Assembly (NCBI GenBank): GCA_022225965.2
Contig: JAKJXP020000082.1
Coordinates: 124,001-188,000, forward strand
Length of the DNA stretch: 64,000 nt
Direction: 5' to 3'
From: Diatrype stigma
Taxonomy: Eukaryota; Ascomycota; Sordariomycetes; Xylariales; Diatrypaceae
Made by a program: the position numbers and the translations under genes. How positions within the stretch are numbered: position 1 is the stretch's first letter; the number at the start of each line of letters is the position of its first letter. Shown piece by piece: positions 33,472-46,933 of this stretch. The notes below the pieces were generated by a model. It did not search any database. It saw only the letters and a program-made list of their open reading frames with translations, and was not told the origin of the DNA.

Positions 33472-36400
33472 ACGCGCTATACTTGCCGGCAAGCAAAGCG
33501 CCGTCACTGAGCCGCACCGGATGGTTTGGCTCTTGACACTGATTTCAAAGCATACGGCGATGGAGTTTTCAAATTGTGGCATTTTTGGGGGGGAGGCGTT
33601 GGGGAATTCGGGTGTTTTCTCTTACTTGCAGATGGGTAAATACTGATACACGCGGTTACGAGGTCATGATATATATGCCCGGCTAGGAGGCAGCGCGCCA
33701 TATATTAGCTAGCAAACATACATGAAATATATATACAGTATCTCTCTTGGCCCGGAATGTGGGCATGATACACGCACAAGTATGTACACATAGATGTGGA
33801 ATTCGTCTTATTAAAAGGTGACTTAACTATCGATTATGTTATGTCTGTCTCATGGCTGCACAGTTTGGAAGGATGGAGTGGAAGAACTTGCCCCTGCCCC
33901 ATTGACATATATATGCCCCCCTTTTCATGCGATGATTGACCAGATGCATAGGTAGGCCGGACATCAGATGATGCGGTCGCTATATATCGGACGAGGCGCC
34001 CGCCATGCTATGCGGACTGATGTTAGCCCCTTTTCAGCTAACTACCGCTAAATTATCTAACTACTAGTACCTACGCGGTGTCGTCGTCATCTGACACGAA
34101 ACTCGTTGGATCTCATTGGGACTTTCGGTACTCTATTTCCGCCCCGCACTTTGTTTCCGGATGCTTAGGTATCTTTCACACATCGTTGATGAAGCTCCTC
34201 GCTCTCGGTATCAAATCCATACGAGACGGGAAAGGAAGGAGACGAGACGTGGAAGGGTTCGAAGGTTCCACAATATCGTCGGACCGAGCTGACCGAGGGG
34301 GGAAACCCACCCGCAGCACCCGAACGAAGCCAAGCCCCTGGACCTCAGCTGAGTGGCCCGGTGCTGAGTGTCCCTGTCGCGGGGGCTCGCACTATAACGA
34401 GACTCGGTTACGGTCAGGACTGCGACACCTTCCGGCGAACTTCGCTCTACGTAGGATGCTGTAGTACAATCCTTTCGAGTGGGTGCTAGTCAATTAACAA
34501 TTACTAACGAGTAAAGCCTCCCATCCTTCTTTACGAACCCGGACCCGAGGGCCTGGATTTTTGCTGGAGGGAGGCAGACCGGAGACATCGTATGAGGGCT
34601 CGGCCCCGTCGAGCAGAGGCCTACATACGGTACTTATGGAGGTACCTTACTTATGCACGGAGTGCTTAGGTCTTCCTTAATCGGATGCTGCCGCGCTATA
34701 CTTGAATCCATTATTTCCAATTCGATAGATTGATTATCCATGATGCTTCCCGCAATATGGCCCGGAACTGGGAGTAGCCGCATCACTAGTATGAAGTGAA
34801 CGTCGCTGTCCATACCGCAATGAAGATAACCAACGTCTCCGTCATGAGCTGAGAGCGTTGATCAAGGAGCGTTCCTCGAACAAGGAACGCATGGTACGAA
34901 GGACCTACCTATCAGGACCTATCTAATCTCATTGGGAACTCCCGATGTGTTGTTGCATCGAAGGGAGTGGGATCTGGTGGGCGCATCATCTAGCCTAGCT
35001 TGGCTCCCCAACGTCCGCCGGCCGCATCTAACATCTACTCTCGGGAAATGTCACAGGTATGTATGGTAGCATCCTGTGACGAACCACCGATATGCCAGTC
35101 TGCAATGTGCGGGTTAATCTGCGGGGAATATGAAGGTGGTATTTGGAGCGGAGGATGGGACCCTGCGCCTATTTATTTGTCAAATACCTCGATACGCTTA
35201 CAATAAGTCTCGGCCAGGCTGCCAGGTTCATCGATTTTTGTGTCAATTAATCCCTGGATCCTCCTCTATCCTGGGATAGGCTGACTGTAGCTGATTGATC
35301 AACCTCTGCGGCGGCGTTGACATCAACGGCGGCGCACTCCCCCGGTTCTACTCTCCTCAACCCAATGAGCGCTGTCAGGTCGCGAGCGCTCTCTCAAAAA
35401 CTTGATGTCAAGTGGTTGGACACTCGGTTACTAGAGCATGACGGTGTGCATATTTCGTACGGGGAAGTCTTAGCCGATTTCACCGTGCTGAAACATTGGA
35501 GGGCTCTAATCTCATAGGATTCCCGATCCTGTTTGGCGCAAAGGTCGTACCTTGTCAGAAGGGACCAAGTAGTTAGGTAATCAACCTCGAGTCGATGGAC
35601 CGAGGAAACCCCCTTTGGGACCCCCGTTGGGCCCGGCCGACCCGAAGGGCTAGATTAATAAGATCGTATATATAGAGTCAATAATCGGACAGAGCGTGGC
35701 GGAGATAGAGTTGGGTGCATACGGAGACTAGTGAAGAATTCCTGACAAACTACCCACGAATACGAACCCGTCCCTCCTTACAAAAGGGTTACAAAGAAGC
35801 ATGCCTGAGACCGAGTCGGGTTCGGGTTTATCATGGCTCGCAAGGCATACCAATCGCAAAGAGACATCATTTCCCTTTTCGAGCATCTGGGTTTGTTGGC
35901 AGTTGTCGATTTGTTGGCTCTAGCACTTGTGTAGATGCGTACGTGCAGGTAGGGATATGTGAAAGATCCAGTGAGAGTGAGAGCTGTGAGGTTTGATATA
36001 GTTACTCCGTGCTGGGGCTGAGTTGGGCGGGAAAACATTCCAACAACAATGCCCGAATGCTTCGTACCCCTGATATTGATAAGTCCCGTACATAATACAC
36101 TACCTACCTACCTGATCGCCTGCACAACTGGTAGGTTCTCTGTATTTCCCCGGCATATTGGCCGTGGCAAAGTTGTCGTCGCCGCCGTTGCTTTGCTTGC
36201 CTTGCATGTTATACACAGGCTCATACATACGTAAGTCCACGCATCACTTGACCGACGTAGATGCTAGATCTCATACTTGGACCCGTAGGTCATGTTGTAC
36301 AGGTTTCAATTATGACTTTGAGGGGTCTTGGTTTTGTTTAAGAATGGAGTTACCGGAAAGGCCAACCGGTTAAGGAGACTTGCGAAGACCGATGACCGAT

Positions 36401-38136
36401 CACTGCCCAGGTGATGACTGATGACTGATGGCCGATGGTTCAACCCATCGGCATGTTTGTCAGCTCCTCTTTCTCCAGGTCCAGGGCAGAGCAGCATTGA
36501 ACCTTACGAACCTGAACGCACGTCAGTTCTACTCCCGGCCTTCCGATCCCACCCTGCCGGCCTACATACGTACGTACATACATACATACATGCCCAGTAG
36601 ACCCAGATACCCTGACGACCGGCACTAGATGTAGATCGTGTCAACCATGGGGCCAATAGCACCCCAGCCATCCATAAATGCTTCCATGCTGCCTTGTCAG
36701 CTAAGAAATGTCAGCTAAGAAATGCCAGAGTGCCTAAGCTATAAATGACTAAGAACTTGGAATTTCTGTTTCTTCATAACTAGCAGTAGGGCAAAGTCAG
36801 GTCCCCGAAGATGCTGAGATAGGCATGCGCGAACGGGGATGTACAATACGTAAAGTGCGGCGCAATAGCCCATGGCCATGGCAATGTCAATCATGAAGAA
36901 CGATACGTAACACTTCCGTTGTTGGTATTCCCGCGGCCAGCACTTGCCGCGTCGCTTGTCAATCTTTCCTGTCTTCTCAGGGCAGGGCCAGTCGGTACTT
37001 GCCCTGTATCTCCATTGCTCCAATATTCTACGTGCACAAGATCAAGCTGGAGTATTGAAGTTTGAAGTTCCGTCAAATGCCGCCCCATTAATATAGAGCA
37101 TACATGTATGTATGTACCTACATACCCTTAGCTTGCCTACCTAGGTATGTAGGTACATTAGTTAGTACTAGTTGCTGGTACAATACATACCCTAGCTGCT
37201 AGGCACATACATACCTTATAGGCAGATAGGTAAGACGGCGGGCGGCGGCGATAGCACACTCGCTGTTGTTGATAGCGCCGCTCTTATTACTGCCAGTGCC
37301 CAGCCCATAGTTACCCTTGACTCTTGAGTCCTTGACTAACAACCTGCCGTCTGGTCTTAAATCTAACCACTCATCTATCAACCGACATACAACCTTGGAA
37401 CACAACCAACCAGCTATCATGGCCAAGCGCAGCACAGCAGCAACACATGCGGTCTAACGTATGGCGACCCGGTTACGCTCAATTGCCCACTACAACTGGA
37501 GTACCAACTGGAGCACATCTCTACATCTCGTGCTCAATCATTCGACCGCCTAGTGCGTGCAGCGCTGCGTGCAGTACTTGTACAGTAATCCACGTCCTCC
37601 CTGCCTACCTACCTCATATCACATCAACGCAACTCCACCGCTGGCTGGTTATCTCTGGACCCTTGGACCCTCGAGAGAGCTTTCGCTGTTTTCATCCCAA
37701 GTGTATATCCCGGGTCTACATAAGGCTACATCCCAAGTGTCCAGTGCATCCCAGCCTGGAGGTCTATTTCCCCCTCCCCTCTGCTTTGCTTGGGACCTTG
37801 AAGGGACGGCACTCGACTCGGGTTCAATTACACCGCATTGCATTGCATGTTCGTGGGTTTCGTCTGAGCGTGGACGACCTGTTGCTGCTGCCACTAGCCG
37901 CCTTATTGCTTGCTTGCTTGCCTTCTTGCCTGCTTGCCTGCTTGCTTGTTCGCTTGCCTCGCTCGCCACACTTGCTTACTTACTACTTGTTTCTAGCCTC
38001 GTCTGCCCTTTGCTGGGGTCAAACATCCACTATCTTACATTCGTACATTGACAGGTTCAAACTCAATATACAACTAAAGAAAACCCTCCCCCTCCCGACA
38101 ACTTGAAGACATGGCGAAACACACGATCCGCCCGCG
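33472..38136. other. Long gene-poor region upstream of Med12
   Basis: About 4.7 kb. It holds many GTAC/GTAT tetranucleotide runs (near 36540-36600 and 37100-37210) and one TACCTAGGTA (37138-37147). The last kilobase is rich in CTTGC/CCTGC pyrimidine repeats (about 37905-37975), typical of fungal promoters near transcription starts. Two longer ORFs (34078-34464 and 37447-38106) are not supported as genes. Confidence 0.5.
37905..37980 (+). promoter_or_regulatory. CT-rich tract in the presumed Med12 promoter / 5' leader
   Basis: Repeated CTTGC and CCTGC units form a pyrimidine-rich strand about 160-230 bp before the Med12 ATG. CT-rich tracts are common at transcription start regions of filamentous fungi; the role here is inferred. 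Confidence 0.35.
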
Positions 38137-41100
38137 ATGACCTCTCGACCCTCTTTGGGCGTCTCACAGCGACAGCCCCAGCGAACTCTGAGCGGCTCGG
38201 GGCTGTCGCAGAGACCTGCACACCAGCGAACTCTCTCCCAGCAGTACCTACCCCAGTCGCCCGTTCGCCGATCCGATGGCTCTTACGACCAGACTTCCGA
38301 TGTATCCGATGTGTCGCAAAGTCGCTATGCCACTGCGCCTAGAAGAGGGGGGTCCAAGCTCAAGCTGGAGTTGGCCAACGACGGTATCGACCATGCCGGC
38401 TTCAGCGAGTCACCGCAGAACTTGGACCCCCTCTCCGCCAGCAGGGTCTTCACCCCGTCACGGATCATGCCTATGTCTGAGACTTCTGATCATGGCGATA
38501 TGAGTCCTCACCCCTCCCGAAGCCTTGCTACCGAAGACTCCGCTCCCTTGCCTTGGCCGCCGCGCCGAGCGCGATTTGTCCCACCCGTCTCACGGCCTCC
38601 GCAACAGCAACAAGGTTCAAGCCCGAACACTTCAACACCCAGCGCGAAGAAGGATGCTCGGCCAAAGCCCTTCAACCTCGAGGCCCCATCCATCGCGCCA
38701 CGATATTCCAACCTGGGCAAACAGCAGGAACCGCCACGTAAGATGGAAATGAAGACGGGCGATAGAGGCAGCTTCGCTAATCTGAGTATAGGGTTTGCCG
38801 ATTTCTACCCCTGGAGCGGTGGGCATCCTGAGGATCAGTTTTCCGATACGATCATCCGGCATGGATTTTTCGATAAGGGGAACGGCCAAACTAGCCAAGA
38901 ATCAACATCAGCAAGAACGTTACTTCCGGCGCTCAAGCATAAGAGTGGCCTACACACACTATCTACCATCTTTACAACCATATTAAACCAGAAGAGGCAT
39001 AGCGGACAGATCACCTCTGCCTCTACCTTCAAACCGCCGCCCCGAGTCACCCTGACTGATACTAAGCGAGAGTTCTGGCTGAAGGACCTCGCCAATCCCA
39101 GCATGTCCCTCCGCAGGCTGAGTCGGACCATCCCCCATGGTATCCGCGGCAGGGTCCTACTTGACCAGTGCCTGAACAAGAACGTACCGACCGATCGCGC
39201 TGTGTGGCTCGCCAAGTGTGTTGGCGCAAACGAGATCAGGGCGTTCAAGAGGAAAGGAGTCAACGGTACCTTTGTCATGGGCGGAGAGACCAAGTGGATT
39301 CGCGACTGGACCGTGAACGTCGAGCAGTTTGTAGAAACTGTCTCCAACTCCTTCAGTGATGATGATTGGAAGGCTAAGGTTACCTACGCGTGAGTTTCCG
39401 CATCCATATCAATGCGCCAGGGGCAGTCTTGCTCACCATTTACAGTATTCGTCTAGCAACCCACCTTTACGCAGAACACCTGATCGATCGTGACCATTAC
39501 ATGGACTGGCTCGTCACCGGTTTAGAAAACAGCAACCAGGCCAAACTACCCATGTGGCTTCTGATCATACAGATATACTGGAAAGATTTACTTAGGCTCA
39601 GGAGACATGGACGAAGATTAGTCTCTGCTATTCTTAATCATCATGCCTCGGTAGGTGTTCCGTGTGTATTATTCGAGGCATCTACTTACCGTTTCTAGAT
39701 CTATAACCACCCAGATCGGGACATCCTACTTCCCCTATCGACGCAGTTATCCTCGCTTGTGAGATCTCTTATCCTAACATGTCCAGAGTGCTTCGTCCAC
39801 CCCGCAACCTGGACCAAGAATCGGGACACACTGCGTGCCTCGTTGGCCAACGAGGATGAGCCTGTGTTGGCGCTGTTCGAAAGTCTCGACTCACGTAACG
39901 ACTACTTTATAAGTCCAAGCGTCAGGACACAGCCTGCCATGCGGAGCACATTGGTCAAGGCACTTGATAATCTACTTCGAATGCCAAACAATGACGACAT
40001 GGCAGCGCAACTATGGAGGATCAGCGATGATAAACTAGGCTTGATACGTACTGTCCTGGAATGGTGTACATCACTGTATCGATCGGGCGTCGCCAAGGTC
40101 TACGTGGCGGCCACCATTCTTCGTTCATGGTCTACGTTTGATGTCGACATCACCGGGTCGATCCTCAACTTCTTGGCTACGGACCCGCTCCTGGAACCGT
40201 CCAGAAAACGCCTGGTTTATCACCTTGTTTCAGAGCTGGTTAGGTCCGGCCACTACTCTGTCCCGCAGTATCTACAGTGGCTCATCGCCCGGGGTGGCCT
40301 GTGCGATCCGTCTCAAACGCACCCGGATGGGCCGTGTGTGACAAGACTCCTCGTTGAGCTTCCGATACAGTCGTTGTCCGATTCTATGAGGAGTTTGAGG
40401 GCGACGCTCCTTCGAAGGGCATCATACCTAGCTGAGGATGAGGCTAACGACATTGCCACCGCGATTAGGTGCATCAAGCATGCGCTCTCGATCCCTCTGG
40501 GGGCAAATGATCCGATCGCCTGGAAGAAGCCTATGAGCATCAAGAAATTAGCTCAGCGGGTTGGCCTGAGTAGCCGTGCTCTTCAGTCGGAGGTTTGTTT
40601 CTGGCTCTCCAACGACCTTGTATGGGCCCTAGATACCAACTTCCAAACTGGTAAGAGTGGCCCTCAGCTCTCGTCTGTTAAATTTGAAGCAGTGCGAACG
40701 TTGCTAGAGAACGCGCAAGATTTCACGATGCTCGAACACTTCCTGAGGGCCGTCTCACAAATCTCCAATGCGGACATTCTTGGTCAATGCGCCGACGCGA
40801 TCAGTTTACACCTACCTGTGTTTGCTGCAACTGGGGCGGCAAAAACACTTTTTGAGTGCCTCTACAATCGACTGAAAACTCTTAGCGAAGAGCAAGGCCT
40901 TGGTGTGCGTCCACTCCTAGCGGCTCTTACAAACCTCGCACCACGCCTTCCTGGTTTTAAGGAGATAGCTTCGCAGTTACGAAACGACCTGATCAGAACA
41001 GATCGCAGCAACGCCGTCGATGCTTCATCGCCGTTATCCGACAACATGGCAGTACAACTTCAAGATGACGAGACGGAGCTGAACGAGCAGATAGAAAAGC

Positions 41101-42758
41101 TCGCCAGTTACTCGAGTGCCGACCGAATGACCATGGAACGACTATTCCAGGCTATTGTTCGCAAATATGAAACATGCTGGTTTAAGACGGATGAACGGCA
41201 GAGACCCTACTGCATGCTTCTCACACGCTTGCGAGTGTTCGACCCCCAATATTTCGATTATATGATACGAGCGTGGGTTCAGCGGATCCGAAAGCTAACA
41301 GAGCGGCCTCCGATCATTGAATTTCTCCCACTTCTTATAAGTTTCGGCTGTTTGTCGTTGGCGATCGTTTTCGCAACGGCCGCGAGATCACAAGCACAGG
41401 CCTGTCAACTGCCAACGAACGCCTTTAGCTTTGCCTCAAGTTATATGCAGGAACTCCTCGAGATGCTCATGACTCCACTGACACCAACCCAAGTTATGAC
41501 TTCGGAGGACTGCTATAGGTTCCGCATCATCCAAGAAAGGGCCCGCCTCGAGCATGCGAAAGAGGTAATGCTTCTGATTCGTGGGGCTCTAGCAGAATAT
41601 TCCGCCTCTCGCAATCAGCAAACGTCGATCCGTCAGCCACTTGAAAGTGATAAGACGGTAAACCAACTGCTCGAACTTCTCAGGGACTTGGTACTCGTTG
41701 ACTCGGACGCTGCATGTCAAACCCTCTCACTCAGAGGTCCCGATCCAAAGTTTGCGGCACTGATAGAAACCCTGACCACTAGACTGCTTATCCCTCAGGG
41801 CAATGGTGGACAAAAGTCCTTCGAGCAAGTCCTCGAGTTGGCGAACGAGTTCACGCTGCCCTTCTGTCAAGTCAAGCTGTCTCTAAACCTCGCAACAGAT
41901 GACGCAAATGGTCCGGATAGCCCAGAGAGACTACAGTCACAGCTCGAGTTGTTGTCCAAGGCGATGGACAATGCTATTGACGCCAATAATGTCATGTGGA
42001 CGGGTATGCTGTCCCGCCTAACTCCCGAGATTACGCAGCATTTAAAAAGCCGAGCAGAGTTGCGATTCTTAGATCTCCTTCCCTCGCTCAAGAACCAATC
42101 AATTGCCGAAGGCGCATTGGATGGGGATTTCCTGATGGCGGAGAACTTATTAACTGTTATTGATTCTACTATCCGTGGGACTGCAACGCCAAAACCGTCG
42201 CCATTACCCAGCGGCATGGTCGACAAGCTCGCCGACATCTGGGAGATACTAGCCTCCACCAACCCTGAGCACGCAATGCTCAAGGCTGACGTGCTGTCGC
42301 GCTGGCTGCCGCTAGTTTTATCGTACCTAGCGCTCCTCGCCTCCATCTGCGCCACGGGCGCTGCCGATTCATCGGCAGCTATCAAGATGGCAAGTGGGGG
42401 CGAGGTCCGTGGGCGCGCCCTCCTCGTTCTTTCCGGCTTGGTGCAGGAGCTGGACAACGGCCACTTCTCGTCCGCCCCGAGCGGTAACAGTAACAGCCTG
42501 GACCACAATCGAACCCTCCTGGGCCAGCGCGCCTTCGATATCGCCCTCATCTTCGCCGACGGCCTCCCCGAGGACGCGCGCCAGCAGTGCGCGCGCGCGG
42601 TCCGCGACGCCACGTCGGACCCGCGTCTACGGTACCTATTCAGCCTCGACCCCCCGTCAGCGGCGGGAGTCGTGGGGAGCAGCAGCCTCATGCTAGCGCA
42701 GCGCGAGAGGCTCGCACCAACGGCGTCGACACCGCAAGGTCAGGGGCAGAGCCAGGAC

Positions 42759-42789
<31 letters not shown>

Positions 42790-42974
42790 GCCGAGCCATC
42801 GCCGCCGCAAATATGGCGGCCATGATGGGTATCGGAGGCGTGGGCGGCGTCGCGCCAGAGCGGCTGGTGCCATTCCAGCTCCGGCGGTGGGAGATCCTAA
42901 GCGAACCGACACCCAACGTGGGCGAGAACGACACTAGCCTGAGCCTGACGCTGTTCGATGCGCGGAAGTTATGA
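38137..42974 (+). CDS. srb8: Mediator complex subunit 12 (Srb8), 3 exons
   Basis: Exons: 38137-39389, 39446-39650 and 39699-42974, giving 4734 nt or 1577 aa. A Ser/Pro/Gln-rich N-terminal region precedes the Med12 signature at about residues 306-375: EFWLKDLANPSMSLRRLSRT, IPHGIRGRVLLDQCLNKNVP, RAVWLAKCVGANEIRAFKRK. The next stretch (HLIDRDHYMDWLVTGLENSN, KLPMWLLIIQIYWKDL) matches the conserved start of the large helical Med12 body. The protein ends in a CAG/CAA-encoded poly-Gln tract (about 42757-42789) and a short conserved tail. Med12 is part of the CDK8 kinase module, activates Cdk8/CycC and mostly represses transcription. Length fits fungal Srb8. The start was taken as the first ATG that opens the long frame; no upstream in-frame alternative is better. 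Confidence 0.93.
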
Positions 42975-44343
42975 GTGATAGAGGAAAGGAAAGGGGGTGA
43001 AGAGTGAAAGGATATGAGGAGCTTGAAGGGGGTTATATATACATCGGAAAGGGAGGAAGGAGAGGAGAGAAGAGGAGGCATCGAACTTATCACATAGCCA
43101 TGGCTAAATACTAGCCTTATCGAATTTCCTTTGTTTTTTCAGGGGGGGCACCGCGGCTCCTCTCTTCTTGTCCTTGTCTAGATTCATGATGCGGCCGGCG
43201 TTACTTAGGATGGCACGGATGGGTGGTACGGACGGGCAAGCGGATAGCACGAACCGGACCGGACCGGACGGACGGGCGGGCGGACATTTTTTATATATAT
43301 CGTATGTATATACTGCATTTGTTCCGGCAGCGACTTTGCGGACTGCGGACAGCGGACAGCGGACATGGGGCTACCCCCTTATTGTTGCTTTCTGGCATCT
43401 TTTTCCTATACCATTTTCTAGGCAATGAAGCGTGGATTCCATCACATCATCATCACCGTCATCGCTATTACGACAGCCAGCATCATCATTCCTCATCAGG
43501 CATCAAAGCATCGGATCGGAAATCGGGTACCGGCGAATTAGCGGCGCGGATTTTTGGACGGTCTTGAAGTCAACTTGCATGGCGTGTTTGTTTTTTGATA
43601 TCTTGTGTGTTTTGTCATTGTGGTGTTTTTGCGTGTTTTTGCGATGTGGGTTTATGTTGCTATTACTTTCTCCTCTACAGTCTGGTGGCTGAGCATGTGC
43701 GTATCTTGGCTTGGGGTGGTCGAAGAACGGGGGGCATGGGAATAGGCAAGGCAAGGCAGAGCAGAGATTCCCGACGATTGAAGAACCTGAATACTACTGG
43801 GAAAAGGGGATATAGCTTTTATTAGGGAAATGATATATTGACTGAGCTACTGGCGGTCGAACATGCCTTAGAGAGAGGCTCGATTAAGGGGAACTCGGAA
43901 CAAGAGAAATCAGAAGAACTTGCTTAGCCCTTGCCCATGATACCACGAGAAGTAACACCTGTAGAGTTAAGATTTGAAGTCGGGTTAACGTCCACTCCCA
44001 CCCCAAGAAAGAAGAAGGGGCAGTCCCCTGAAGCTTCCAAGGTACCTACTAGAGTACCTAGGAACCTACATATGTACCTAGGTACCTACCTAAGCTCATA
44101 GCCGAAGCGGGCCGCACAGTATATACCGCGCAACAACTAAAAGGTTAACACAGTGGGGGTTTTCGGCTCAGTGGGTCCTTCGTACCGAACCAGCATCATC
44201 GGCTCGCTCGCAAGCTTGGGAACCTTGGAAGTATTTACCTCTCGGCCAGAAGACGAAGCATTGGCATACCTGCGAGGTATACAACGACCCAACGAGCAGC
44301 CATTGACGACCCGACGAGACGAGACCTGACCTGACCGATCGAA
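42975..44343. other. Intergenic region between Med12 and Mic19
   Basis: No gene is supported. It holds CGGAC(C)-rich microrepeats (about 43235-43280, 43335-43365) and a cluster of GGTACCTA/TACCTAGG motifs (44040-44092) including TACCTAGGTA at 44075-44084. Confidence 0.45.
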
Positions 44344-45111
44344 ATGGGCGCCAACTCGTCGAAGCCGGACCAGTCGACGACGCATTCCTGGAAAGCGTGA
44401 GTACATTTTGAAAAAAAACTACCTGCACTCTTCACAATCCAGAAAGGCATTATAATACTGCGCAAACAAGGTTCCGGCTACCTAGCTGACCCAGCCTCTC
44501 CACCGTGTGTGTGTGTTCTGGGCGCATATCTAGTTCCGGACCCGTAGGCGTTTCCCACGATGTCGTCGAATCGCTACAATCCAGCAACGAGGTGAGCAAT
44601 CCCTTGCTCCCTTTCCCAGCTCCGCTCCCCCCCCCCCCTCCATCCCCCCCTTCCTTCCTCCCGCCACTAGGACAAGGCGTCCATCTAACCAGAAGATTCC
44701 GCGGCCGCCCCCCACCCCCAACAGTCCGACACGACGCGCTCGCAGAACCTCGAGCTAGCCGTGCAAGCCCGCGTAGCGGCCGAGCTCAAGAAGCTGCAGG
44801 AGGAGAAGAGCGCCGCGGTGCGGGCCGCGCTCGCGAAGGCGTCGGAGTATGCCGACGGCGACGAGCAGAACAGCGACAGCAAGAACAGCCGCCAGCAGGT
44901 GTCCAAGGAGGTCGAGACGCTGCGGGCGCGGCTCGAGAAGCGCAAGCAGCTGCGGCCGCTGCCGGACAGCGTCGAGGCCGCGCGCGGCGACGTGGTCCGC
45001 TGCCTGACGGAGAACGACCGCCGCCCGCTCGACTGCTGGCGCGAGGTCGAGGCCTTCCGCGAGGAGGTGCGCCGGCTCGAGCGCGAGTGGGTGGAGAGGG
45101 TCGTGCGATGA
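44344..45111 (+). CDS. mic19: MICOS complex subunit Mic19 (CHCH protein), 3 exons
   Basis: Exons: 44344-44396, 44534-44591 and 44725-45111, giving 498 nt or 165 aa. It begins MGANSSKPDQ; an N-terminal Gly after Met is a myristoylation-type start, known for Mic19. Next come SGPVGVSHDVVESLQSSNE, a segment conserved in fungal Mic19, then a coiled coil (RSQNLELAVQARVAAELKKL) and a C-terminal CHCH region with a C-x10-C pair (CLTENDRRPLDC). Mic19 sits on the intermembrane-space side of the inner mitochondrial membrane and ties Mic60 to Mic10, holding crista junctions. Exons 1 and 2 are tiny, and exon 3 is strongly GC-rich compared with its flanks. The gene is convergent with tyw3 about 570 bp downstream. 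Confidence 0.88.
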
Positions 45112-45684
45112 TCATCTTCACCCTACCGTACCCCCCCCCCCCCTCTTTCCCTTTACTTCTTTCCTCCTCGCCTAGGTACCTATAAAGGGAGTTAGGCGGC
45201 TTGGGCAACGATGATAAGGGAGGGGAGGGGAGGGGAGGGCGGTTGGAGGAGAAAAGCTGTCAACTGCGGTTCGGCTGGGCTGACTAGCCGATCGGCTTGC
45301 ACATAACGTACATGCTATCGGGGGCTTTGTGCAGTTCGAGAGGGTTTAGGTCGAAATTTCGATATACTCTTCGACAGGCAGGCAGGCAGGCAGTGAAAAG
45401 GGGCTCTTGATGTGGATATCCTGTAATACTACCTACCTACATACGGCATAGAGAGGAGGCGAGAGCGATTGCGCGCCGCTCGTCAGAAGACATCGGGGCT
45501 GTATAGAAAAAAACAACCACAAGTTCAAATCACTAAAAAGCAAGTAGGCGTTTGATCACGAACTTGCACCGTGCGGATGTGAAGGTGACTCTAAGTCTTC
45601 TTTTTGATTTGCCAATTCGTGCCCTTTGGATTTTGGAATCATGAATCATGAATTTATTTATCTTCTTATTGTTGTCGGCGGTGG
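45112..45684. other. Intergenic region between convergent mic19 and tyw3
   Basis: 3' flanks of both genes, with AGGGG repeats (about 45212-45240) and a CAGG run (about 45375-45392). No gene seen. Confidence 0.5.
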
Positions 45685-45792
45685 TCACGTTGCGTCATAT
45701 GCATTCAACGCGGTGTATGGCTCTATGTCTATGCCTATGCCTATGTCTGCGTCTTCGACACCCGAGAGGGTATCGCTTTGCTGTAGCTGGGT

Positions 45793-45827
<35 letters not shown>

Positions 45828-46933
45828 ATTGGAGCTCAGCCTTCCTCCTGAGGCCCTCGGCCCGCATCCTCTCCCTCCGAGCCTGGGCATCCTCCCACCC
45901 GGCGCCTTCCTTCCCCGACCGGACCGTCGTCGCGTCGAGGAGCCCAGCACGAAACCTCTGGATCCGTTCCGCGTTGGCGACGAACCTGTCGTTCGCCACG
46001 CGGAGCAGGGTCCGCAGGTACTCCGCCGAGACGGTGCGCTGCGGGACGCCGCCGGGGCGCTGCACCCCGACCAGGGACTCGAGCGCGAGGCCCATGGACC
46101 GGATGGCGACCATCGGCGTCGCGGGCTCTGCGGGCGTCGCGGCAGCCGTCAGGTTGATGGCGCCGCTCTCCCGGAAGCCGGCTTGCAGCCCGCACCGGAG
46201 CAGGAGCTGGGCGTGGTCTGGGGATGCGGTGAGGACGTGGAGGATCTGTAGTAGGTAGCACACCTTAGTTAGCATTTAACTTTACGCCTGTTTACTAGGT
46301 ACCAAAGTAAGGTTTTCGGGTATAGTAGGTAGGTAAGCAACCTCCTGTGTATAGTTTTCCTATATCACATGGATAATGGTCCCTCCCGTAGGGGTTTGCC
46401 TCGCTTTGGCTTACCATTGGTTCGAACTTAAAATGAACAAGACTTGACCCTTCTTCCGCGTTGCCGCCCCCTGCCCCGGGCTGCTCTGGTCCCCGAGGAC
46501 TTCCTAGGCCAAGAACAGTGTCCAGGTCGGAACCGGCCGAATTTTCACTCAGCGATACCGGGTCGTGAGAGACAAAGAGCCAAGAGCCTCCTCCACCCTT
46601 GCCACCTACGCCGGCCAACGTGTCAGGCTTCGTAGCAGTAGTAGGAGCCCCTTGCCCCCGTTCCTGTTCCTGTTCCTGTTCGTAGCCCTGGTCGCCTCCC
46701 GGACCCTGCTGTTGCTTCTTGCCCTCCACGAACACGCTGACCCGGCCGGCGCAGCTGCTCGTGGTGACGAAGCCGTCCAGACCGTTGATCTCGTCGATGA
46801 GGTCCCGGATGCCCGCGTCGATGGAGCCCTTGGGCGACGCATCGGTGTATTCCGAGTCCGGTATCGATAGCTGCTGGAGAATGCGGCCCTTCCTCTTCGC
46901 AAAACTCGGTGGTGGGGCCGGTAGCTCCTTCAT
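45685..46933 (-). CDS. tyw3: tRNA wybutosine-synthesizing protein 3 (Tyw3), 2 exons
   Basis: Exons (minus): 46933-46415 and 46245-45685, giving 1080 nt or 359 aa. The N-terminus has SFAKRKGRILQQL, then DLIDEINGLDGFVTTSSCAG followed by RVSVFVEGKK, the Tyw3 active-site region. After a Gly/Gln-rich insert come GGSWLFVSHDP and LVHFKFEPM. Exon 2 continues with HVLTASPDHAQLLLRCGLQA, GFRESGAINL, PMVAIRSMGLALESLVG and YLRTLLRVANDRFVANAERI. Tyw3 methylates the tricyclic guanosine intermediate in wybutosine synthesis at position 37 of tRNA-Phe. The C-terminus carries a poly-Gln tract (CAG-type codons, about 45795-45830) that is not part of the fold. The protein is longer than yeast Tyw3 (273 aa) because of low-complexity inserts. 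Confidence 0.9.

Noticed and set aside
34078..34464. 128-codon plus ORF
   Set aside because: No recognisable feature and an isolated frame in a repeat-rich intergenic stretch.
37447..38106. 219-codon plus ORF before Med12
   Set aside because: Encoded largely by CT-rich promoter repeats; Cys/Leu-rich chance translation.
42587..42937. Several ORFs on both strands near the Med12 C-terminus
   Set aside because: Produced by the CAG repeat and high GC in alternate frames of Med12.
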